From contig NZ_BDDE01000012.1 of NCBI RefSeq assembly GCF_008327685.1, positions 744,001 to 808,000 of the forward strand: a stretch of DNA of 64,000 nt, written 5' to 3'. Positions within the stretch are counted from its first letter, which is position 1, and each line of letters starts with the position of its first letter. This DNA comes from Actinomadura sp. K4S16. Lineage in GTDB: Bacteria; Actinomycetota; Actinomycetes; Streptosporangiales; Streptosporangiaceae. Made by a program: the position numbers and the translations under genes. Below, piece by piece: positions 16,907-25,086 of this stretch. The notes under the pieces were generated by a model that was given only the letters and a program-made list of their open reading frames with translations, was not told the DNA's origin and did no database searches.

Positions 16907-17851
16907 TCACGCACCGGCGCGCGGATGGGAGGCGAAGAAGTCCCACAGCATCGGGCTCGCCTCCTTGGGCCACGCGTGCCGCCCGCCGTCGATCTTGCAG
17001 AAGGTCACCGCGACGCCCTGCCGCCCCTTGCCCGTGCTCTCGCACCGGGTGTCGCCGCTCAGCGCCTTCACCCGCCTGCTCGGCTGGGGCAGCCCCCCGA
17101 CCTTCCGCCAGAACTCGACCGCGTCCGACACCGGGGGGAACGGGCGCTTGTCGTTGAAGTCGCGGTCCCCGCCGCCGTTGAAGGGCACGTTCCCGTCCGC
17201 CGTCCCGTGGAAGATCATCGCAGACACCGGCCGGCCCGGATCGCACTCGGTCACGAGGGCGCCCTCGACCACCCCGATCGCCGCCACCTTGTCCGGCTTC
17301 TCGCAGGCCATCCGGTAGGCCATTCCGGCGCCGTTGGAGAACCCGGTGACGTAGACGCGCTTCGGGTCGGCCAGCCCGGCACCGGCGAGCTTGTCGATGA
17401 GCTTGCCGAGGAAGGCGACGTCGTCGATGTTCCCGACCTTGGCGGCGCCGCAGCAGTCGCCCGCGTTCCACGTGGTCATGAACCCGTCGGGGTAGGCGAC
17501 GAGGAAGCCGTGCTCGTCCGAGAGCTTGTCGAACCCGGTCAGGTCCTGCATCTTCGACATGTTGGCCAGCCCGCCGTGGAGGGCGATGACCAGCGCGGGC
17601 CGGTCGGCCGGCCTGCCGTCCTTCCAGTCGCCGTCGGCGACCTTGGCCGGGACGTGCAGCAGGTACTCGCGGTGCCCGACCGTCCCCACGTCGAGCTTCT
17701 GCTTGTGGGTCCCCTCGGACGTCGGAACGCCGTCGACCGTCGCGGGACGGCCGCCCTTCTTTCCGCCCTCGCCGCCCTTCTCACCGGTCTTGTCGGTGCA
17801 GCCCGCCAGGGCCAGGGTGACAGCCAGAGCCACGAGCGCGATTCGCCGCAT
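16907..17851 (-). CDS. Secreted PHB-depolymerase/LpqC-type esterase lipoprotein
   Basis: 314-residue alpha/beta-hydrolase. ATG 17851 starts a lipoprotein signal [18 protein letters not shown] with lipobox LAGC, then a Gly/Lys-rich linker. The catalytic domain shows IALHGGLANMSKMQDLTG (oxyanion HGG), the nucleophile elbow GFSNGAGMAYRMACE, the acid in IFHGTADGNVPFNGG, and the base His in DGGRHAWPKE. It probably hydrolyses extracellular polyesters or acyl esters. TACCTT lies 7 nt before the start (leaderless). Confidence 0.88.
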   Translation of the reverse strand: MRRIALVALAVTLALAGCTDKTGEKGGEGGKKGGRPATVDGVPTSEGTHKQKLDVGTVGHREYLLHVPAKVADGDWKDGRPADRPALVIALHGGLANMSKMQDLTGFDKLSDEHGFLVAYPDGFMTTWNAGDCCGAAKVGNIDDVAFLGKLIDKLAGAGLADPKRVYVTGFSNGAGMAYRMACEKPDKVAAIGVVEGALVTECDPGRPVSAMIFHGTADGNVPFNGGGDRDFNDKRPFPPVSDAVEFWRKVGGLPQPSRRVKALSGDTRCESTGKGRQGVAVTFCKIDGGRHAWPKEASPMLWDFFASHPRAGA

Positions 17852-18063
17852 GGGGGCAAAGGTAACCCCAAGGGGAGCCTTCAAACTACTCACCGGTAGA
17901 CAGGGCGTCGCGGGCAAGGCGGCCATCGCGGGCGCCGCCCCGGCGACGTTCGCCGCGCGCCTTCCGCCCGACCGGCCGGTACGGCGGCGGGACAGGGTGC
18001 CGCTGCGTAAGCTGGGCAGCGACCTGACCGTCCTGAGCTGGCGCTTCCCGCGCCGAGGCAAGA

Positions 18064-18933
18064 GTGAGACCCGTGAACGAAGCCGCGAACGAGTACGTGC
18101 TGACCCTGTCCTGCCCCGACCGTCCCGGCATCGTGGCCGCCGTCTCCGGGCTGCTGGCCGAGCGCGGGTGCAACATCGTCGAGAGCCAGCAGTTCGGCGA
18201 CGGCGGGTCCGGGACCTTCTTCATGCGGGTGCAGTTCGCGGCGCTCGACGACACCGATCCCGACGAGCTGCGCGGCGCGTTCGCCTCCCTGGTGCCCGAG
18301 CTCGGGCTGGAGTGGCGGCTGCACCCGCTGGCCGAGCGCCCGCGCGTGCTGATCATGGTGTCGAAGGGCGGGCACTGCCTGAACGACCTGCTGTACCGGA
18401 CGCGCTCCGGGCTGCTCGACATCGACATCGTCGCGGTCGCGTCCAACCACCCCGACCTGCGGCCGCTCACCCAGTCGTACGGGATCGACTACCACCACCT
18501 GCCGGTCGGGCCGGGCGGCAAGCCCGCGCAGGAGGCCGAGATCCTGACGCTGGTCGAGCACTACCGCGCCGACCTCGTCGTCCTCGCCCGGTACATGCAG
18601 ATCCTGTCCGACGACTTCTGCGCCAAGCTGCCCGGCGCGATCATCAACATCCACCACTCGTTCCTGCCGAGCTTCAAGGGCGCCCGCCCCTACCACCAGG
18701 CGCACGCGCGCGGCGTCAAGCTGATCGGCGCGACCGCGCACTACGTCACCGCCGACCTGGACGAGGGGCCGATCATCGAGCAGGAGGTCGCGCGCGTCGA
18801 CCACACCCACAGCCCCGAGGAACTGGTCGCCGTGGGCCGCGACGTGGAGTGCCTCGCGCTCGCCCGCGCGGTGCGCTGGCACGCCGAGCACCGCGTGCTG
18901 CTCAACGGCGACCGCACGGTCGTCTTCCGCTGA
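18064..18933 (+). CDS. purU: Formyltetrahydrofolate deformylase
   Basis: Hydrolyses 10-formyl-THF to formate and THF, balancing the one-carbon pool. The 289-residue product has an N-terminal ACT domain (YVLTLSCPDRPGIVAAVSGLLAERGCNIVESQQF) and a C-terminal formyltransferase-fold hydrolase with RVLIMVSKGGHCLNDLLYR, NHPDLRPL, the catalytic INIHHSFLPSFKGARPY and GATAHYVTADLDEGPIIEQ. GTG 18064 is used; GTG 18073 is equally possible. It stands apart from the glycine-cleavage operon but feeds the same pool. Confidence 0.95.
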   Translation: MRPVNEAANEYVLTLSCPDRPGIVAAVSGLLAERGCNIVESQQFGDGGSGTFFMRVQFAALDDTDPDELRGAFASLVPELGLEWRLHPLAERPRVLIMVSKGGHCLNDLLYRTRSGLLDIDIVAVASNHPDLRPLTQSYGIDYHHLPVGPGGKPAQEAEILTLVEHYRADLVVLARYMQILSDDFCAKLPGAIINIHHSFLPSFKGARPYHQAHARGVKLIGATAHYVTADLDEGPIIEQEVARVDHTHSPEELVAVGRDVECLALARAVRWHAEHRVLLNGDRTVVFR

Positions 18934-19050
18934 CCTGCGCTTTTCCGGTCGGCGAACGCGTGAGATGTCGGCATGGCGTGTTTCACTCCGCGTAACTTTC
19001 GCGCACCATGGGTGACGAAGTCGGACGTGCCGACGGCTACGGGGGTGGCT

Positions 19051-19665
19051 ATGGCCGAGACGCTGGTCAAGGAGCTGATCGAGGAGGCGCAGGGCAGGCG
19101 GCTGGCGCGCCGGCTCGCCGTCCGGGAGCTGCGGGCCCGCCGCGCGCTCGCCGGGTTCGCCGCTGCGCTGCTGGTGACCGGGGTGGGCGGGGTCGCCGCC
19201 ATCGAGCTGATGGCCGGGGCGCTCGGCTCGGGCGTCCATCCGGTGCCGGGCGTCGCCCCGGTCGTGGAACTCCTGCGGCGCCACGCGTGGAACGACCCCG
19301 ACGTCCTGGCGACGTCGGGGGCGGTGGCCGCCCTCGGCGCGGCGTTCCTTGTAGCCGCGCTGCCCGGACGGCTGCGCGGCGTGCCGCTCGCGGGCGCCGA
19401 TCCGCGGCTCGCGGGCGTCATCGGCCGGGCCGCGCTGCGCCGGATGCTCGCCGCCGCGGCGCTGGAGGTGCCGGGCATCGAGCGCGCCCGCGTCCGGGGC
19501 CTCGGGGTCTTCCGCCGGGGGATCGTCGTGCGGGCCGGCACCCACTACCGCAACCCGGCGAACCTCGCCGACCTCGTCCACGAGGCGGTCGACGCGCGGC
19601 TGGACCGGATCGAGCCGATGCACCGGCCGCCGGTCGACGTGCGGCTCGGCTGGCGGAAGGACTGA
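19051..19665 (+). CDS. DUF6286-type membrane protein (Asp23/AmaP-associated)
   Basis: 204 residues: basic N-terminal cytoplasmic helix (ELIEEAQGRRLARRLAVRELRARRAL), two membrane helices (about AGFAAALLVTGVGGVAAIELM and SGAVAALGAAFLVAALPG), and a C-terminal domain with GIVVRAGTHYRNPANLADLVHEAVDARLDRI. This organisation and the following AmaP-like gene match actinobacterial DUF6286 genes that normally accompany Asp23/Gls24 envelope-stress proteins. ATG 19051 has GGGGGTGG a few bases upstream; the frame is open back to 18973. Confidence 0.68.
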   Translation: MAETLVKELIEEAQGRRLARRLAVRELRARRALAGFAAALLVTGVGGVAAIELMAGALGSGVHPVPGVAPVVELLRRHAWNDPDVLATSGAVAALGAAFLVAALPGRLRGVPLAGADPRLAGVIGRAALRRMLAAAALEVPGIERARVRGLGVFRRGIVVRAGTHYRNPANLADLVHEAVDARLDRIEPMHRPPVDVRLGWRKD

Positions 19666-19706
19666 CGGTGCGGGAAAGACGGACGGTGCTGGCAGGAGGA
19701 CTGACG

Positions 19707-20282
19707 ATGAGGATCGCGATCGCGGTGACCGGGGCGGTGCTGCTGCTGGCGGGCGCGTCCGGACTCGCCCTCGGGCTCGGCGCGTTCGACGCGTTCGGCG
19801 CCCTGTCGGAGCGCCCGCTGCTCGACCCCGCACTGGCGCGGTTCACGGAGGACACCCGCTGGTTCCTGCCGGCGGCGGCGGGGGTCGCCGAGGCGCTGGC
19901 GCTCGCCGGGCAGGTGTGGCTGGTCGTCCAGGGGCGCGCCGTCGTCCACCAGTGGTTCCCCGACATCGATGCCGAGACCCGCTCGCGGGCCCGCGCCGCC
20001 GCCGACCACCTGAACCGGGATGCGCGCGGCCTGCCCGGCGTCCACGGCGCCCGGGCCCGCCTCACCGGCACGGCCGACAGGCCGCGCCTCCGGCTGAAGG
20101 TGTCCTGCGAGGGCGACGCCCTCGTGAGCGAGGTCTACGGGGAACTGGGCGCGGGTCCCGTCGAGCGGTACCGCCGCGCGGTCGGCATGCCCGACCTTCC
20201 GGTGGTGATCCGCTTCCGGCCGTCGGTCGAGCGCCCGCGCAGGCGCCTGCGCCGCCGCCGTCCGCAGCCCGAGTCCGCGTGA
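19707..20282 (+). CDS. AmaP-like alkaline shock membrane anchor protein
   Basis: 191 residues: N-terminal membrane helix (IAIAVTGAVLLLAGASGLALGLGAF), a second helix (FLPAAAGVAEALALAGQVWLVVQG), then a cytoplasmic domain with RARAAADHLNRDARGLPGVHGARARLTG and KVSCEGDALVSEVYGELGAGPVERYRRAVG, and an Arg-rich end. This resembles actinobacterial proteins annotated as alkaline shock response membrane anchor AmaP. AGGAGGA lies 6 nt before ATG 19707. It follows the DUF6286-type gene by 41 bp. No Asp23 gene is present in the window. Confidence 0.65.
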   Translation: MRIAIAVTGAVLLLAGASGLALGLGAFDAFGALSERPLLDPALARFTEDTRWFLPAAAGVAEALALAGQVWLVVQGRAVVHQWFPDIDAETRSRARAAADHLNRDARGLPGVHGARARLTGTADRPRLRLKVSCEGDALVSEVYGELGAGPVERYRRAVGMPDLPVVIRFRPSVERPRRRLRRRRPQPESA

Positions 20283-20334
20283 ACGGCCGCCCGGTGCCGG
20301 AGCGGAGAGACTCGGCACCGGGCGGCCGGGCTCT

Positions 20335-21747
20335 CTAGGCGGGCGCGCCGCCGGCCGCCGGGACCGGCTCGTTCTCCGCGCCGGACGGCTTCTCCGCGCC
20401 GGACGGCTCGGCGGTGGGGCCGTGGTCGTCCAGCAGGGTGTCCTCGTTGAAGGGGTCCTCCCCGGCGAGGACGCGCCGGGCCCGCTCCGCGTCGAACTCC
20501 TTCGTCCACGTGCCGATCACCACGGTGGCGACCGCGTTGCCCGCGAAGTTCGTCAGCGCGCGGGCCTCGGACATGAACCGGTCGATGCCGACGATGAAGC
20601 CCACCCCGTCCACCAGTGCGGGCTTGTGCGACTGGAGGCCGCCCGCGAGGGTGGCGAGGCCCGCGCCGGTGACGCCCGCCGCGCCCTTCGACGCGACGAT
20701 CATGAAGAGCAGCAGCGGGATCTGCGCGCCCACCGACAGGGGCTGGTCCTGCGCGGACGCGATGAACAGCGTCGCCATCGTCAGGTAGATCGCGGTGCCG
20801 TCCAGGTTGAAGGAGTACCCGGTCGGCACGGTGATGCCGACGACCGGGCGGCTCACCCCGAGGTGCTCCATCTTCGCGATCAGCCGCGGCAGCGCCGACT
20901 CCGACGACGACGTCGACAGGATCAGCAGGAACTCGCGGGCCAGGTAGCGCAGCAGGGCGAACACGCTGATCCGGCTGACCGCCCACAGCACCGCGCCGAG
21001 CACCGCGAACACGAACACCGCGCACGTCGCGTAGAAGCCCAGCATGATGACCGCGAGGCTCTTGAGCGCGTCCCAGCCGCTCGACCCGACCACCGCGGCG
21101 ATCGCGCCGAACGCTCCCACCGGCGCCGCCCACATGATCATCCAGAGGATGCGGAACACGAGCCGCTGCAGGTGCTCGATGCCCCGCAGGATCGGCGCGC
21201 CCGCCGGCCCGAGGCCCTGGAGCGCGAACCCGGTGAGCATCGCGACCAGCAGCGCCTGGAGCACCTGCCCCTCGGTCAGCGCCGACACCAGCGTGTCCGG
21301 GATGATCCCGAGCAGGAAGTCGGTGGTGCTCTCGCCGCCCTCGGCCTGCGACTTCGCCTCGGCGACCGAGGACGGATCGAGGTGCAGCCCGGAGCCGGGG
21401 TGCAGCAGGTTCCCGACGATGAGCCCGATGGTCAGGGCCAGCGTCGACATCACCAGGAAGTAGCCGATGGTGACCAGGCCGATCCTGCCGACCTCGGCCG
21501 CCCGGGCGACCGAGCCGATGCCGAGCACGATCGTGCAGAAGATGATCGGCGCGATCATCATCTTGATCAGGTCGACGAACGCGGTGCCGATCGGCTTCAG
21601 CTCCTGCGCGAAGTCCGGCGCGACCAGCCCCACGACCGCGCCCGCCACGACGGCGGCGACGACGGCGAGGTACAGGTAGTGGACGCGGTTCTGCTTACGG
21701 CCGGCGGGTGCGGGGGCAGGGGAGGGCTCGGTGGCGGGTGGGGACAC
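20335..21747 (-). CDS. dctA: Cation:dicarboxylate symporter (DctA family)
   Basis: 470-residue inner-membrane transporter of C4-dicarboxylates of the DAACS/Glt fold. Diagnostic motifs are the serine-rich re-entrant loop STSSSESALPRLIAKMEHLG, GYSFNLDGTAIYLTMATLFIA, ASKGAAGVTGAGL and NFAGNAVATVVIG. GTG 21747 has GAGGAGAT upstream at good spacing and opens with a Pro/Ala-rich tail before TM1. It is divergent from a DcuS/DcuR-type two-component system, which likely controls it. The C-terminal 45 residues carry a repeated PSGAEKPSGAEN element. Confidence 0.93.
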   Translation of the reverse strand: MSPPATEPSPAPAPAGRKQNRVHYLYLAVVAAVVAGAVVGLVAPDFAQELKPIGTAFVDLIKMMIAPIIFCTIVLGIGSVARAAEVGRIGLVTIGYFLVMSTLALTIGLIVGNLLHPGSGLHLDPSSVAEAKSQAEGGESTTDFLLGIIPDTLVSALTEGQVLQALLVAMLTGFALQGLGPAGAPILRGIEHLQRLVFRILWMIMWAAPVGAFGAIAAVVGSSGWDALKSLAVIMLGFYATCAVFVFAVLGAVLWAVSRISVFALLRYLAREFLLILSTSSSESALPRLIAKMEHLGVSRPVVGITVPTGYSFNLDGTAIYLTMATLFIASAQDQPLSVGAQIPLLLFMIVASKGAAGVTGAGLATLAGGLQSHKPALVDGVGFIVGIDRFMSEARALTNFAGNAVATVVIGTWTKEFDAERARRVLAGEDPFNEDTLLDDHGPTAEPSGAEKPSGAENEPVPAAGGAPA

Positions 21748-21951
21748 GGTGGATCTCCTCGGCTCAGGACCCCGGCCTCGGTGCGAGGGGCGGCGCCCGC
21801 CCGGTGGGAGCTCCGGGCGGGCGACCGCCCCGCGGCGGCGCCCATCCTCCGGCGGGAGCCGGAGCATGCACACCATGGGCGCCGCTCTGGAGGGGAGCTC
21901 GCAGGTCAGGCAGGGGGTGGGGGTCTGTCCACAGGCGACTATGCGCGGTTC

Positions 21952-21967
21952 TGTGACGGCGGTCACC
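21952..21967. promoter_or_regulatory. CRP/GlxR-like site in the dctA/dcuS gap
   Basis: TGTGA-N6-TCACC (21952-21967), one base from the consensus TGTGA-N6-TCACA for CRP-family regulators, in the 306-bp divergent region. This would fit catabolite control of dicarboxylate uptake. Confidence 0.45.
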
Positions 21968-21994
21968 CTTGTGTACATTTCGTTCACGACAAGG
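21967..21994. promoter_or_regulatory. CCTTGT-N16-ACAAGG dyad (candidate response-regulator site)
   Basis: Perfect 6-bp arms 16 nt apart, beginning on the last base of the CRP-like site. The AT-rich centre (GTACATTTCGTT) is unusual for this genome. It is a candidate binding site for the adjacent DcuR/CitB-type regulator; nothing else recognisable is seen in 21748-22053. Confidence 0.4.
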
Positions 21995-22053
21995 TGCGAT
22001 GCGGTGACGCCGAGGCGTGATCGGCCACGGTGTGACGGGGAGGGGGCGGGGGG

Positions 22054-23760
22054 GTGCGTCCTCGATGGGCGGCGCCGGGCCGCTGGAGCCTGGCCCGGCA
22101 GTTGCTGGTGCTCCAGGCGGCGATCGTCGGGCTGCTCGTGGCGGCCGGCGCGGCGCTGGCCTTCATGGACTCCGGCCGCGCCGTCGACGACAGCGCGACG
22201 CAGACGGTCTCGGCCGTCGCGGCGACCATCGCCGACGCCCCGACCGTCAGGGCGGCGCTCGCCGACCCCGCACCGAGCCGGCTCCTGCAGCCGTACGCCG
22301 AGCGCGTCCGGCACGACACCGGCGTGGACTTCATCACGATCATGAGTCCGGCCGGGATCCGCTACACGCATCCGAACCCGTCCCGCATCGGCGGGACGTT
22401 CGTCGGCAACACCGCGCCCGCGCTCGCCGGCCGGACGTTCACCGAGACCTACACCGGCACGCTCGGGCCGTCCGTCCGGACCGTCGCGCCCGTCTTCGAC
22501 GACGACCACCGGGTGGTGGCGCTGGTCGCGGTCGGTATCACGGTCAAGGCGATCTCGGCCGAACTCCGCCAGCGGCTGCTGGCCCTCGGCGCCGTGGCCG
22601 CGGCCGTCCTCGCGGTGGGGATGGTCGGGAGCTACCTCGTCTCCGCCCGCCTCCGGCGCCAGACGCGCGGCGTCGCCCCGGACGAGCTGCGCGGCATGTT
22701 CGAGTACTACGAGGCCATCCTGCACGCCGTCCGCGAGGGCCTGCTCATCCTCGACCGCGCCGGACGCATCGTCCTCTGCAACGACGCCGCACGAGACCTC
22801 CTGGACCTGGATCGTGGGCCGCCCCCGCATGCCGCGCTCCACGAGACCGGCGCGCCGGTCGTGGGGGAGTTGCGGGGGCGGGACGTCGCGGAGCTGGGGC
22901 TGCCGGATGAGCTCGTTGCCACACTGGTCTCCGGGGAGCCGCGCTCGGACGAGATCCACGTCGGCGACACGCGGGTCCTCGTGGTGAACACCTCGCCCGT
23001 CCGGTCGCGGGACCGGGTGATGGGCAACGTCGTCACCCTGCGGGACCACACCGAGCTGCAGGCGCTGACGGGCGAGCTGGACACGGTGCGCGGGTTCGCC
23101 GAGTCGCTGCGCTCGCAGGCGCACGAGGCCGCCAACCGCCTGCACACGGTGGTGTCCCTGGTGGAGCTGGGCCGCCCCGACCAGGCCGTTGAGTTCGCGA
23201 CCGCCGACCTGGCGAGCGCCCAGCGGCTGACCGACCGGGTCGTCGGCTCGGTCGGGGAGCCGGTGCTGGCCGCGCTGCTGCTCGGCAAGTCCGCCGAGGC
23301 GGGCGAGCGCGGAGTCGAGTTCGTGATCGGCGAGGACACCGCGATCGAGGGCGCGGTGGAGCCGCGCGACCTGGTCACGATCCTCGGCAACCTGATCGAC
23401 AACGCGGTCGACGCCGCCGTCGAGGGCGCCGCAGACCGGCCGCCGCGCGTCGGCGTCGGCGTCCGCGAGGAGGACGGGGTGCTCGTCCTCGAGGTGTCCG
23501 ACAGCGGGCCGGGCGTGGACCCGTCCGCGGTGCCCGCGATGTTCCGGCGCGGCTGGACGACGAAGACGTCCGGCGGCCCGGTCGGGCACGGACTCGGCCT
23601 CGCCCTGGTCGGCCAGGCCGTCCGCCGCAACGGCGGCGACATCCGGGTGAGGGCCGCCGGCCCCGGCCACGGCGCCGTGTTCACCGTCCGGCTGCCGCTC
23701 CATGGGAGAGTCCTTCCGGAGCAGGCGGCCGAGGCCCGGCCGGGGGGCGGTGGACAGTGA
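22054..23760 (+). CDS. DcuS/CitA-type sensor histidine kinase
   Basis: 568 residues: TM1 (about 17-36), an extracytoplasmic Cache-like sensor (about 40-170, with DTGVDFITIMSPAGIRYTHP and RTVAPVFDDDHRVVALVAVGITV), TM2 (about 180-200), a cytoplasmic PAS region, a phosphoacceptor His357 in SQAHEAANRLHTVVSLVELG (the DcuS/CitA-type H box), and an ATPase domain with NLIDNAVDAA, DSGPGVD and GHGLGLALVG. The start is GTG 22054 after a G-rich ribosome-binding site. Probably senses extracellular C4-dicarboxylates or citrate, given divergence from dctA. Confidence 0.9.
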   Translation: MRPRWAAPGRWSLARQLLVLQAAIVGLLVAAGAALAFMDSGRAVDDSATQTVSAVAATIADAPTVRAALADPAPSRLLQPYAERVRHDTGVDFITIMSPAGIRYTHPNPSRIGGTFVGNTAPALAGRTFTETYTGTLGPSVRTVAPVFDDDHRVVALVAVGITVKAISAELRQRLLALGAVAAAVLAVGMVGSYLVSARLRRQTRGVAPDELRGMFEYYEAILHAVREGLLILDRAGRIVLCNDAARDLLDLDRGPPPHAALHETGAPVVGELRGRDVAELGLPDELVATLVSGEPRSDEIHVGDTRVLVVNTSPVRSRDRVMGNVVTLRDHTELQALTGELDTVRGFAESLRSQAHEAANRLHTVVSLVELGRPDQAVEFATADLASAQRLTDRVVGSVGEPVLAALLLGKSAEAGERGVEFVIGEDTAIEGAVEPRDLVTILGNLIDNAVDAAVEGAADRPPRVGVGVREEDGVLVLEVSDSGPGVDPSAVPAMFRRGWTTKTSGGPVGHGLGLALVGQAVRRNGGDIRVRAAGPGHGAVFTVRLPLHGRVLPEQAAEARPGGGGQ

Positions 23761-24428
23761 TCAGAGTGCTGGTGGTCGAGGACGACCCGGTGGCCGCGGA
23801 GGCGCACCGGACCTATGTCGAGCGGGTCGCCGGGTTCACCGTCGCCGGGGTCGTGCACTCGGGCGCGGACGCGCTGCGGTTCTGCGAGCGCACGCAGGTC
23901 GACGTCGTCCTCCTGGACTTCTACCTGCCCGACACGCACGGCCTCACCGTCTGCCGCGCGCTGCGCGCCGGCGGGCGGGACGTGGACGTCATCGCCGTGA
24001 CCTCCGCGCGCGACCTCGCGGTGATCCGCACCGCCGTGGCGGTCGGCATCGTCCAGTACCTGCTGAAGCCGTTCACGTTCGCGTCGCTGCGCGACAAGCT
24101 CGTCCGGTACGCGCGGTTCCGGGAGCAGGCGGTCGGCGCGGGGGAGGTCAGCGGGCAGGCCGACGTGGACGGGATGCTCGCCACCCTGCGCACCCCCGAC
24201 CACCATGCGCTGCCCAAGGGGATGAGCGGGGAGACGCTCCAGGCCGTGACCGACGTGCTGGCGTCCGCCGCGGAGGGCCTGTCCGCCGCCGCTGCCGCCG
24301 ACCTCACCGGCGTCTCCCGGGTCACCGCGCGCCGGTACCTGGAGTACCTGGCGGAGAACGGGCTGGCCGACCGCCGTCCCCACTACGGTCAGGTCGGTCG
24401 CCCCGAGGTGCGCTTCTATCCCCTGTAG
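23757..24428 (+). CDS. DcuR/CitB-type response regulator
   Basis: 223 residues; N-terminal receiver domain with VVEDDPVA acidic pair (Asp9, Asp10), phosphoacceptor Asp54 in VVLLDFYLPDTHG and Lys in YLLKPFTF, and a C-terminal HTH of the CitB/DcuR type (LSAAAAADLTGVSRVTARRYLEYLAENGLA). The GTG start overlaps the kinase stop by 4 bp, so the pair is coupled. Expected target is the divergent dctA promoter. Confidence 0.92.
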   Translation: MIRVLVVEDDPVAAEAHRTYVERVAGFTVAGVVHSGADALRFCERTQVDVVLLDFYLPDTHGLTVCRALRAGGRDVDVIAVTSARDLAVIRTAVAVGIVQYLLKPFTFASLRDKLVRYARFREQAVGAGEVSGQADVDGMLATLRTPDHHALPKGMSGETLQAVTDVLASAAEGLSAAAAADLTGVSRVTARRYLEYLAENGLADRRPHYGQVGRPEVRFYPL

Positions 24429-24476
24429 ACGGGGTACCTATGAGAGGACAGTTGGAACGACATCGGGGGAGTTGTC

Positions 24477-24641
24477 GTGAACGACAAGCCTGGCAGGCCC
24501 GGTAAGCCCACGGGCAAGGCGGAGACCGAACCGGAGCGCGAGAAGAGGCCGCGTCGCGCCGAGGAGGCCACCACGGGCAAGGGGCCGAAGCGCAAACCGG
24601 GCGATGCCGCGCGCAAGATGCGGGAGATGTACAAGGGCTAG
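24477..24641 (+). CDS. Small Lys/Arg-rich hypothetical protein (54 aa)
   Basis: 54 codons from GTG 24477, with GGGGGA 6 nt upstream and a TAG at 24641. The product NDKPGRPGKPTGKAETEPER continues as a very basic, disordered chain ending KMREMYKG. About a third of residues are Lys or Arg. Codon use is typical of the genome (GC-rich third positions). No family is recognised; a nucleic-acid-binding or ribosome-associated role is possible but only a guess. It lies 48 bp after the response regulator but probably has its own promoter (TACCTATGAGA upstream). Confidence 0.55.
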   Translation: MNDKPGRPGKPTGKAETEPEREKRPRRAEEATTGKGPKRKPGDAARKMREMYKG

Positions 24642-24820
24642 CGAAGTGCCCCGTGAGGTTGGGGGATGCGGCCCGCGGGATGTGCCGGGGCTGGACGGTC
24701 ACGTCCCGGACGGCGGCTCCGATGCTTGACGACACCTTGGTCGCCCATTTGGGGGCTATGTCGACTTGCCGGGCTAACGTCCGAAGTGAACGTGATGTCG
24801 AGGAGATCGAGGAGGCGCGC

Positions 24821-24913
24821 TTGTCCGAACGACGGTACTCGGGCGGCTCCGGCGAGGGACTCTTCGACGCATGGAGGGTACAGACGGACCACGGCATGGG
24901 CCCCTCCCGCTGA
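24821..24913 (+). CDS. Very small hypothetical protein (30 aa) with own terminator
   Basis: TTG 24821 is preceded by GAGGAGG at 5 nt spacing and opens a 30-residue ORF SERRYSGGSGEGLFDAWRVQ ending HGMGPSR. A textbook intrinsic terminator begins 13 bp after its stop, so something upstream is transcribed as a separate unit. In-frame upstream starts (ATG 24758 or 24653) would lengthen it. No family recognised. The rest of 24642-25086 holds only the terminator and the thiolase promoter. Confidence 0.45.
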   Translation: MSERRYSGGSGEGLFDAWRVQTDHGMGPSR

Positions 24914-24925
24914 GCGGCCCGACGG

Positions 24926-24965
24926 CCCGGGGGTCGCGGTACGCCGCGGCCCCCGGGTTCTTTCT
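24926..24965 (+). terminator. Strong intrinsic terminator
   Basis: CCCGGGGGTCGCGG (24926-24939), loop TACG, CCGCGGCCCCCGGG (24944-24957): a 14-bp stem with one G-T pair, followed by TTCTTTCT. It ends the small transcript upstream and insulates the thiolase promoter. Confidence 0.88.
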
Positions 24966-24987
24966 GCGTACTGGTGCCGTCTGCTTA

Positions 24988-25006
24988 GTTGTGTAATCCA
25001 ACTCAC
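24988..25006. promoter_or_regulatory. Operator copy 1 upstream of the thiolase
   Basis: GTTGTGTAATCCAACTCAC; contains a GTTG-N7-CAAC dyad and is repeated in inverted orientation at 25055-25073 with 17 of 19 bases identical. Confidence 0.75.
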
Positions 25007-25018
25007 TGGGCGGGTGGA

Positions 25019-25048
25019 TTGTGCCCGGCCGCCCGCCGAGCCGATACT
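25019..25048 (+). promoter_or_regulatory. Thiolase promoter
   Basis: TTGTGC (25019-25024), 18-bp spacer, GATACT (25043-25048). It is flanked by the two operator copies, one upstream of the -35 and one covering the start region, the typical layout of a repressed promoter. Confidence 0.5.
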
Positions 25049-25054
25049 CGCGGT

Positions 25055-25073
25055 GTGAGTTGGAAAACACAAC
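25055..25073. promoter_or_regulatory. Operator copy 2 upstream of the thiolase
   Basis: GTGAGTTGGAAAACACAAC, the inverted partner of 24988-25006, placed just downstream of the -10 box and just before the GGAGGTGGGG ribosome-binding site. Confidence 0.75.
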
Positions 25074-25086
25074 GGAGGTGGGGATC

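Noticed and set aside
21748-22053. Riboswitch upstream of dctA
   Set aside because: No conserved aptamer consensus; only operator-like dyads were seen.
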